Positions 7,272 through 13,436 of a stretch of 13,436 nt of DNA are shown piece after piece (the stretch's first letter is position 1; each line of letters starts with the position of its first letter). The translations under genes were made by a program, and so were the position numbers. The notes beneath the pieces were generated by a model. It worked only from the letters and a program-made list of their open reading frames with translations, was not told where the DNA came from and searched no databases. Source of the stretch: Paracoccaceae bacterium (GTDB lineage: Bacteria; Pseudomonadota; Alphaproteobacteria; Rhodobacterales; Rhodobacteraceae); assembly GCA_013214715.1 (NCBI GenBank), contig JABSSB010000157.1, forward strand, positions 1 through 13,436. The letters run 5' to 3'.

Positions 7272-8168
7272 CTACGCAGAATAGCCATGGTTGCGCTTTG
7301 ACAGGACCACTATTACCTCGCTTGGCCCCAGTTTGTCATTCAATGCAGTCTCGATCTGGTGGCAAAGCGCACCCGTCTCGACCGCGCTGACCGCGCGATC
7401 GAAATCCACATCGGCCACCGCATCCAGCTTGCGTCCACCCCACACGAGCGCGACATCCACAACGCGTCCGCCTGCGTCCGACACACTGCGCTTGACCACA
7501 TGCCGGACCGCCAGTTGATCCGGCGCTCGCGCCGGATACCCCGCCAGCTGCGCCACGCCATGGCGCAACGACCGCACATAGCTGAGGATCGCGGTACAAC
7601 ACAGCACCCACACAAGAATGGAATCCGTCACCGACGCCAGAGGCTCCAGAACCGTTCCCAGCATGTAGGGCGTGCTCAGCAGGACCATCCCGGCAAAGAG
7701 CGTGATGATGCCGTCATAGATCGCCGCAGTCATCGCCAGTTGCATCATGTCGCTTTGCCGCCCGGTCCGGATCCAAGCGCGGCGATGCAGAAAGGCCAGC
7801 CAAAAGCACAGCCCTGCCACGAAGATCGTGCACATCAGGATCGGCGACAGGTTGATCTCTTCCACATCCCCGCGCAACACATAACCCAGACTATTCATCA
7901 CCGCCTGAGAGATGCCAAAAATCACCAGACCCAACAGCGCAAGCGACCGGAAAGTGGCGTAGAACGCTTAATCCGTTGCATCTCCGAACGGGCGCAGACA
8001 GCTGGGGCCAAGATGGGCCGTCTTGCTGATCCGCATCACAAAAACCGCCGAGGCCTAGCCGATCAGCGAGAACAGCCCATCCATCAGCATGGCCTGAGAA
8101 TTGGACGCCCACGCGGTAAGAGCTCCGGCGATACCCATCGCCAGATTGGCCCAGCGCGTCAGATCCAT
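7272..8168 (-). pseudogene. CDF-family cation transporter, two nonsense codons
   Basis: The minus frame from the ATG at 8168 to the TAG at 7272 encodes 298 codons with the layout of a cation diffusion facilitator (divalent metal/proton antiporter): six hydrophobic segments and a C-terminal cytoplasmic domain of about 90 residues. It is interrupted by TAG at codon 38 (8055-8057), inside the second membrane segment after MDGLFSLIG, and by TAA at codon 67 (7968-7970), just after RPFGDATD in the cytoplasmic loop. Coding sense continues in the same frame across both stops, and the rest (TAAIYDGIITLFAG in segment five) is intact. A good AAAGGA (8198-8203) stands upstream of an ATC at 8187-8189 in the same frame, which may be the lost original ATG. 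The C-terminal 220 codons alone could not form a working transporter. Family assignment is from layout and memory. Confidence 0.75.
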
Positions 8169-8204
8169 CGTCCAATATTCCAGCGCGATGTTTGCGTCCT
8201 TTTA

Positions 8205-8620
8205 GTCTATCCCGGCCCTCATGTGTGGTGGCGCCTCTGCCATTGCACAGAGACCGTGACTGGCACGCTGTTTCACCCTCGTCCGACGCCGCATGTCCTT
8301 GGGGGTTTCGCCGTCGCACGACCCCAAAAGCAGCCATGGGACCGCGCCACCACCACACCGAAGCAGACAGCAATTCGCGTCGCGAAAATCGCAGGCTTGG
8401 TTTCGACCGCGCCCCACGACCAGGCCAAGCCCCCAGCCGGATCCACGGGATGCGCGCGATTGGAGCGCCCCGCAATCAGCCGTCATCCCATCGCGACACA
8501 TGGCAAAGCCAGGCTGGACTCCCTGCATATCGGGACGGCCCAAGTCAACGATCTGGCCCGCGCATCACCTTGATCTTTTGCGGACAACGCGATGCCAAGC
8601 ATAGGCGGAGATGATGTCGC
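8205..8620. other. About 415 bp with no recognisable gene
   Basis: Several frames stay open here on both strands, but that is expected at this G+C. None gives a recognisable motif, membrane segment or plausible start with a ribosome site. It may be the residue of a third decayed gene between the CDF remnant and yaiI. I see no RNA gene, repeat or mobile-element end. Confidence 0.5.
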
Positions 8621-9076
8621 CTAATCCTCACGCAGCGCAAGCGACAACGCCTGATCCAAAGACTGCAAGAAACGCGCCCGGTCCGCTTTGGAAAACGCCG
8701 CGCCACCGCCTCGGTGAAACGGGTCCGAGGCGCGAATATCCTGCATCAGATCGCGGGAGGCCAGTCGCGGCCCGATATTGGCAAGGCTCAGCACCTCTCC
8801 ATTATGTTGGATCACCCGCGCCCCGGACTTGAGGCATTTATCCGCCAAAGGAAGATCCGAGGTCACAACCACATCGCCTGTGCCGCAGGTTTCGGCGATC
8901 CAGCGATCCGCCATGTCAGGGCCTTCATCGACAATCTTCAGGCTCACCAGCGGATTGCGCGACGGGCGTAGCCCGCCATTGCAGACCAGAACCATCGGCA
9001 CGCGCAGACGCGTCGCCACCCGCTCGGCCTCGTCCTTGACGGGGCAGGCATCGGCATCGATCAGTAATACGGTCAT
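8621..9076 (-). CDS. YaiI/YqxD (UPF0178, DUF188) family protein
   Basis: The ATG at 9076 (151 aa) is preceded by GGAGGAG with good spacing and matches the family N-terminus. The upstream in-frame ATG at 9181 would add 35 residues rich in Arg and Pro with no family counterpart, so I reject it. Conserved acidic motifs are all present: DADACPVK (7-14), NGGLRPSRNPLV (33-44), VDEGPDMADRW (49-59) and VVVTSDLPLADKC (69-81), followed by SLANIGPRLASRDLMQDIR. The spaced Asp residues resemble a PIN-like metal site and suggest nuclease-type chemistry, but the family is uncharacterised. It is the only clearly intact widely distributed gene in the interruption and is divergent from the phasin-like pair. 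Confidence 0.92.
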   Translation of the reverse strand: MTVLLIDADACPVKDEAERVATRLRVPMVLVCNGGLRPSRNPLVSLKIVDEGPDMADRWIAETCGTGDVVVTSDLPLADKCLKSGARVIQHNGEVLSLANIGPRLASRDLMQDIRASDPFHRGGGAAFSKADRARFLQSLDQALSLALRED

Positions 9077-9202
9077 GAGCTCCTCCGCGACATGGGCGCG
9101 GTCTATCGGCAGGGCGTCGGGCGGTAAAGGCCGAGGACGCACGCATCGCGTCACAACACGATCCAGATCAAGGCGGGCCATGTCGAAATCGCCTTAAAAC
9201 TG

Positions 9203-9243
9203 AGGCGATCCGAGAGGTCCTATTCGGGACCGAAGGGTCGCCT
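9203..9243 (+). promoter_or_regulatory. Long leader hairpin before the phasin-like gene
   Basis: AGGCGA (9203-9208) pairs with TCGCCT (9238-9243), and inside it GGTCC (9216-9220) pairs with GGACC (9227-9231). The structure ends one base before the ribosome site (GAGAGGAG, 9244-9251) of the gene at 9261. It has no T tract, so it is more likely a 5' leader element or stabiliser than a terminator. No promoter could be assigned in 9077-9202. Confidence 0.45.
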
Positions 9244-9260
9244 GAGAGGAGACCAAAGCA

Positions 9261-9602
9261 ATGGCCCAGATCACGACCATGCCTAGGCTACGCCCGCTTC
9301 CCAAACGCGTCACGCCACCCGCCCGCATCTGGCGCAAGGCCTTGCCCATCTGGGACAAGATGATGGTTGAGGAAGCTCAGGCGATGACCGATCGACTGCA
9401 ATCACAGCTTGATGCCCAGGCGTTGGAGCTGGATTGCCGCCGCACCGAAGACGTGCTGCAAGCCCAGATCGACCTGCTGCATCACGCCTTCCTCAGCTAT
9501 ATCAGCGACTCTCGCGACATGATGCAGATGATCTGCGAAGCGCTGGAACAGGCCAACCCAGCCACCCGCGCGCCCGTAAATAAAGCCGATACATCAGAGT
9601 AA
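9261..9602 (+). CDS. Phasin-like helical protein (113 aa)
   Basis: The ATG at 9261 has GGAG at 9248-9251, nine nt upstream. The product has a basic, Pro-rich N-terminus (residues 1-30) and then a long amphipathic helical region from Trp31, with RLQSQLDAQALEL, TEDVLQAQIDLLHHAF and SYISDSRDMMQMI. The tail is short and polar, with no signal peptide. The helical pattern with the EDVLQAQ motif followed by an aromatic and a paired Met resembles phasins (PF09361 type), which coat polyhydroxyalkanoate granules; this is a pattern judgement, and a generic coiled-coil protein is the alternative. It is the upstream member of a tandem paralogous pair; the second copy starts 27 nt after its stop and is broken. 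Confidence 0.6.
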   Translation: MAQITTMPRLRPLPKRVTPPARIWRKALPIWDKMMVEEAQAMTDRLQSQLDAQALELDCRRTEDVLQAQIDLLHHAFLSYISDSRDMMQMICEALEQANPATRAPVNKADTSE

Positions 9603-9629
9603 TCGGCCAAAACAAGACAGAAGACCGTC

Positions 9630-9998
9630 ATGGCCCAAGCACGAAAAATGACCGCAAGCACATCTCGGAAGAAACCCGTCAAAGCGGTTGACGCTTCGCC
9701 TACCGCGCCAACTCGCGGTTGAGAGGAGATCGCCCGCCTGCAACAAAGCTTTTTTGCCGAACGGTTGCAAAAAGATGTCGAGGCACAGCAGAAACTGCTG
9801 GGCTGCATAACCCCGATGGATGTGATGGCCTGGCAGGCCGAGGTTCTGCAAAGCGCATATTCAGATTACGCCCTGCACTCCAAACGCATGATGGACCTGA
9901 TCAGCAGTGTTGCGGGCGCCCCCCCCGATCAGCTTTGGCGGCCAGACCAAGCGCGATTACAACGACGTGCCAGTCTAAAGCACCAGAGGCGCGCGTAA
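9630..9998 (+). pseudogene. Second phasin-like paralogue with in-frame TGA at codon 31
   Basis: One frame runs from the ATG at 9630 to TAA at 9996-9998 (122 codons) with a single internal TGA at 9720-9722. Both copies begin MAQ and have Met at residue 7, and residue 31 is Trp (TGG, 9351-9353) in the upstream copy and TGA here. From that point 61 residues align without a gap, with 17 identities I can count, including RLQ, AQ, DV, the aligned Cys and the paired Met. The simplest reading is a nonsense change of TGG to TGA in a former full-length gene. A shorter product might still start at CTG 9738 or TTG 9765: the TGA itself opens a TGAGAGGAGA identical to the ribosome site of the first copy, with the same 9-nt spacing to CTG 9738. 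Only a weak ribosome site precedes 9630. Confidence 0.7.
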
Positions 9999-10063
9999 GG
10001 CGGGGTTCACCCCGCCGCCCCCAAACAAAAAACCCCCGGCTTTCGCCGGGGGTCCATCTTTTT
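9999..10063 (-). terminator. Terminator of the rpsJ-rplW unit, possibly bidirectional
   Basis: On the minus strand an 8-bp stem (10033-10040 with 10045-10052) closes a GAAA tetraloop and is followed by six T (10027-10032 read as A on plus), a near-ideal intrinsic terminator about 26 nt beyond the rplW stop. On the plus strand the same stem is followed at a distance by five T (10059-10063), weaker. A separate 7-bp hairpin, GGCGGGG-TTCA-CCCCGCC (9999-10016), begins at the base after the phasin-like stop, so the plus-strand transcript ends in two stacked hairpins. The element thus separates two convergent units. Confidence 0.88.
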
Positions 10064-10077
10064 CGGATCAGCGCCGA

Positions 10078-10374
10078 TCACAGACCGGTGGTCACGTCGA
10101 TCGTGTTGCCGTCTTCCAGGGTCACATAGGCCTTTTTAACGTCTTTCCGCTTGCCCAACTGGCCGCGGAAACGTTTGACCTTGCCTTTGGTGATGGTGGT
10201 GTTGACCGCCTTCACCTTCACACCAAACAGAGCCTCGATGGCCTCTTTGATCTGCGGCTTGTTGCTGTCGATGGCAACTTCAAACACGATCGCACCGTTT
10301 TCCGACGCCATGGTCGACTTCTCGGTGATGATCGGCTTGCGCACCACATCGTAATGTTCTGGCTTCACGCTCAT
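10078..10374 (-). CDS. rplW: 50S ribosomal protein L23
   Basis: Large-subunit protein at the tunnel exit, where trigger factor and the signal recognition particle dock. The 98-residue product has the family core YDVVRKPIITEKST at 8-21, FGVKVKAVNTTITKGKVKR in the middle and the usual LGKRKDVKKAYVTL before a short C-terminus. Its ATG overlaps the rplD stop in an ATGA (10371-10374), implying coupled translation. A terminator follows instead of rplB, so it closes the first S10 unit here. Confidence 0.98.
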   Translation of the reverse strand: MSVKPEHYDVVRKPIITEKSTMASENGAIVFEVAIDSNKPQIKEAIEALFGVKVKAVNTTITKGKVKRFRGQLGKRKDVKKAYVTLEDGNTIDVTTGL

Positions 10375-10988
10375 TTCAGACGAGCCTCCAGTGCTTCGAC
10401 ACCTGCTTTGGTGATCACCAGCGTGTCACGCTTGAGGATGTCATAAACGTTTGCTCCCATCGACGGCAGGATATCCAGACCTTCGATGTTGCGCGACGCT
10501 TTCAGGAACCCTTCGTTCACAGCAGCCCCGTCAATGACCAGAGCACGCTTCCAGCCCAGGTTTGCAACCTGCTTGGCCAGAGCCGAGGTCTTGCCTTCGG
10601 CAGCCGCATCTTCGATCACGACCAGTTCGCCCGCTTTGGCCTTGGCCGACAGCGCGTGGCGCAGACCCAGCTTGCGGAACTTTTTGGGCAGTTCATGACC
10701 GTGGCTACGCGGGGTCGGCCCCTTGTAGATACCACCCTTGCGGAAGATCGGCGCATTACGGTCACCATGGCGTGCGCCACCGGTGCCCTTCTGGCGATAG
10801 ATCTTCTTGGTCGAGTAGCTGGTTTCCGAACGAGTTTTCACCTTGTGGGTGCCGGCCTGCGCGTTGTTACGCTGCCAACGGACCACGCGGTGAAGAATGT
10901 CGGCGCGCGGCTCCAGACCGAACAGGTCGGCGTCGAGCTCGATGTCACCGGCCTTCGAACCGTCGAGTTTGATCACATCAAGTTTCAT
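10371..10988 (-). CDS. rplD: 50S ribosomal protein L4
   Basis: Large-subunit protein whose extended loop reaches the exit tunnel. The 205-residue product includes the loop region TGGARHGDRNAPIFRKGG (about residues 69-86) and RSHGHELPKKFRKLGLRHAL just after it. It overlaps rplC and rplW by 4 bp each (ATGA at 10985-10988 and 10371-10374). In gammaproteobacteria L4 represses its own S10 operon through the rpsJ leader. Whether that applies here is unknown, but the rpsJ leader in this window is structured. Confidence 0.98.
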   Translation of the reverse strand: MKLDVIKLDGSKAGDIELDADLFGLEPRADILHRVVRWQRNNAQAGTHKVKTRSETSYSTKKIYRQKGTGGARHGDRNAPIFRKGGIYKGPTPRSHGHELPKKFRKLGLRHALSAKAKAGELVVIEDAAAEGKTSALAKQVANLGWKRALVIDGAAVNEGFLKASRNIEGLDILPSMGANVYDILKRDTLVITKAGVEALEARLK

Positions 10989-11713
10989 GCTTCACCTCCT
11001 TCTGCCGGAGTTTCCTCGGCAGCGGCGTCAGCGGCTTTCTTCAGAGCGGCCGGGAACGGCACGCCATCGGGCAGCTTTTTCTTCACGGCGTCCTTTACGG
11101 TGACCCAGCCACCCTTGGAGCCAGGAACGGCACCTTTGATGAACACCAGACCACGGTCGGCGTCCGTCTTGACGACTTCAAGGTTCTGGGTGGTCACGCG
11201 GGCAGCGCCCATGTGACCGGCCATCTTCTTGCCTTTGAAGACCTTGCCGGGATCCTGACACTGGCCGGTCGAGCCGTGCGAGCGGTGCGAGATCGACACA
11301 CCGTGCGATGCGCGCAGACCGCCGAAATTGTGCCGCTTCATGGCACCGGCGAAACCTTTACCGATCGAAGTGCCCGATACGTCCACTTTCTGACCTTCCA
11401 GGAAATGCTCGGCTGAGATTTCCTCGCCCACGGCGATCAGGTTGTCAGCGGACACGCGGAATTCAGCCAGCTTGCGCTTGGGCGCAACATTGGCTGCGGC
11501 GAAATGGCCGCGCATGGCCTGGGACACCCGCTTGGCCTTGGCAGAGCCAGCGCCGAGCTGAACGGCGGTGTAGCCGTCTTTCTCGGAAGTGCGCTGAGCC
11601 ACAACCTGCAGGTTTTCCAGGTGAAGGACGGTCACAGGGATCTGCTTGCCGTCTTCCATGAACAGGCGGGTCATGCCCACCTTCTTGGCGATAATACCAG
11701 AGCGCATAGTCAT
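10985..11713 (-). CDS. rplC: 50S ribosomal protein L3
   Basis: Early-assembling 23S-binding protein near the peptidyl transferase centre. The product, 240-242 residues, has IAKKVGMTRLF at the N-terminus and the L3 signature SHGSTGQCQDPGKVFKGKKM, including the Gln that PrmB methylates in other bacteria. It ends in an Ala/Glu-rich tail common in this order. The start is ambiguous: the ATG at 11713 lies only 3-4 nt after GGAGG, whereas the in-frame ATG at 11707 has 9 nt and gives the more typical MRSGIIAKK. The frame begins 12 nt after rpsJ and overlaps rplD by 4 bp. Confidence 0.97.
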   Translation of the reverse strand: MTMRSGIIAKKVGMTRLFMEDGKQIPVTVLHLENLQVVAQRTSEKDGYTAVQLGAGSAKAKRVSQAMRGHFAAANVAPKRKLAEFRVSADNLIAVGEEISAEHFLEGQKVDVSGTSIGKGFAGAMKRHNFGGLRASHGVSISHRSHGSTGQCQDPGKVFKGKKMAGHMGAARVTTQNLEVVKTDADRGLVFIKGAVPGSKGGWVTVKDAVKKKLPDGVPFPAALKKAADAAAEETPAEGGEA

Positions 11714-11725
11714 ACTCCTCCGGCC

Positions 11726-12040
11726 TTACGACTGCAGCTTGATCTCGACATCCACGCCAGCGGCGAGGTCGAGCTTCATCAGCGCGTCAACGGTTTGCGG
11801 GGTCGGATCGACGATGTCGAGCAGACGCTTATGCGTGCGGATCTCGAACTGGTCACGGGATTTCTTGTCGACGTGGGGACCACGCAGAACCGTGAATTTC
11901 TCGATCTTGTTCGGCAGCGGGATCGGGCCGCGCACCTGCGCGCCGGTCCGCTTGGCGGTATTGACGATCTCCTGCGTGCTGGCATCCAGCACACGATAGT
12001 CAAACGCTTTCAGCCGAATACGGATATTTTGGCTTTGCAT
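11726..12040 (-). CDS. rpsJ: 30S ribosomal protein S10 (NusE)
   Basis: Small-subunit head protein that also acts as NusE in transcription antitermination with NusB and NusG. The 104-residue product is complete: QNIRIRLKAFDYRVLDAST, GPIPLPNKIEKFTVLRGPHV and FEIRTHKRLLDIVDPT are all typical. It is the first gene of the rpsJ-rplC-rplD-rplW unit. A terminator after tuf and a long structured leader indicate that it has its own promoter. Only a GAAAGG-type ribosome site precedes the ATG, partly inside a small hairpin (12049-12060). Confidence 0.98.
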   Translation of the reverse strand: MQSQNIRIRLKAFDYRVLDASTQEIVNTAKRTGAQVRGPIPLPNKIEKFTVLRGPHVDKKSRDQFEIRTHKRLLDIVDPTPQTVDALMKLDLAAGVDVEIKLQS

Positions 12041-12135
12041 TTTTCTATGCCTTTCAAGGCTATTGGAGTTGATAGGACGACCTGCGGCTCATTCCACAGG
12101 CCCTCTTCGAACCCGAAGGGCGGGTGCCCCCGCCC
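12041..12135 (-). promoter_or_regulatory. Structured 5' leader of rpsJ
   Basis: In the minus-strand RNA three hairpins precede the ATG: 12118-12135 (7-bp G+C stem), 12102-12120 (CTTCG/CGAAG extended across a one-base bulge) and 12081-12100 (7-bp stem with one G-U pair that would be a C-A mismatch on the plus strand). The first two share 12118-12120 and exclude each other. A small GCCT/AGGC hairpin at 12049-12060 overlaps the ribosome site. This layout fits leader-based control of ribosomal protein synthesis, but no known leader family could be matched by eye. Confidence 0.5.
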
Positions 12136-12166
12136 AAAGAGTAATTCTGATCAGGGGCGCCTCTTA

Positions 12167-12183
12167 CTGCAGATCATCTGCAG
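12167..12183. promoter_or_regulatory. 17-bp perfect palindrome upstream of rpsJ
   Basis: CTGCAGAT-C-ATCTGCAG is an exact inverted repeat with one central base, located between the tuf terminator and the rpsJ leader where the rpsJ promoter should lie. On the minus strand it is flanked by TTTTCT and TAAGAG at a 17-bp spacing, both poor promoter boxes. It could be an operator, or a hairpin if transcribed. Confidence 0.45.
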
Positions 12184-12218
12184 AGAAAAGCCCCGTCATT
12201 CACCGGTCAGATATGCAT

Positions 12219-12245
12219 AAAACGCAGCCCGGATGACGGGCTGCG
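12219..12245 (-). terminator. Terminator after tuf
   Basis: On the minus strand a 9-bp G+C stem (12223-12231 with 12237-12245, 5-nt loop) is followed by four T and an A+T-rich stretch, starting 16 nt beyond the tuf stop. The T run is short, so some readthrough into rpsJ is possible. Confidence 0.75.
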
Positions 12246-12260
12246 CCTTGGCTGCAAATC

Positions 12261-13436
<1,176 letters not shown>

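Noticed and set aside
7359..8573. 404-codon plus-strand open frame
   Set aside because: Antisense to the CDF remnant; His/Arg/Pro-rich composition and no family motif. The minus-strand transporter layout is far more protein-like.
9077..9181. N-terminal extension of the yaiI-family gene
   Set aside because: The 35 added residues have no family counterpart, while the ATG at 9076 has a strong ribosome site.
7272..9998. Stop-codon reassignment explaining the in-frame stops
   Set aside because: TAG, TAA and TGA all occur as interruptions here while intact genes in the window use TAA, TAG and TGA as true stops.

Overview
The window is GC-rich alphaproteobacterial DNA. Gene order (small basic ORF, murA, DUF2948 gene, hisD) and the ribosomal protein sequences look like Rhodobacterales (Roseobacter group); this is an inference from recalled family sequences, not a search result.

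Layout. Positions 1-643 hold no intact gene, only frameshifted coding-like remnants on the minus strand and a perfect 11-bp tandem repeat, lying against the 3' end of a minus-strand tRNA-Thr(GGT) (644-718). A plus-strand cluster follows: a 51-residue basic protein, murA (peptidoglycan precursor synthesis), a DUF2948 protein and hisD (last step of histidine synthesis), tightly spaced and probably cotranscribed. It runs convergently into the ribosomal genes.

From 4382 to the right edge the minus strand carries the tuf/S10 region, read right to left: tuf, rpsJ-rplC-rplD-rplW, then a 3-kb interruption, then rplB-rpsS-rplV-rpsC-rplP. The classical S10 operon is cut at two places: between rplW and rplB, and after rplP, where rpmC and rpsQ would normally follow. 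Good intrinsic terminators lie after tuf, rplW and rplP and just upstream of the rplB leader, so the genes appear to form three separate transcription units.

The 3-kb interruption (about 7152-10077) holds, left to right: a cation-diffusion-facilitator-like gene (minus) broken by in-frame TAG and TAA, about 415 bp without a recognisable gene, an intact yaiI/UPF0178 gene (minus), and two tandem phasin-like genes (plus). The second phasin-like gene has an in-frame TGA at codon 31, exactly where its paralogue has Trp31 (TGG). The interruption therefore looks like a decaying accessory segment inside one of the most conserved bacterial gene clusters.

I see no previously undescribed multi-gene system. 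The most notable items are the broken insert genes, the paralogue-supported TGG-to-TGA change, the split S10 operon, and a structured rpsJ leader with a 17-bp palindrome nearby.
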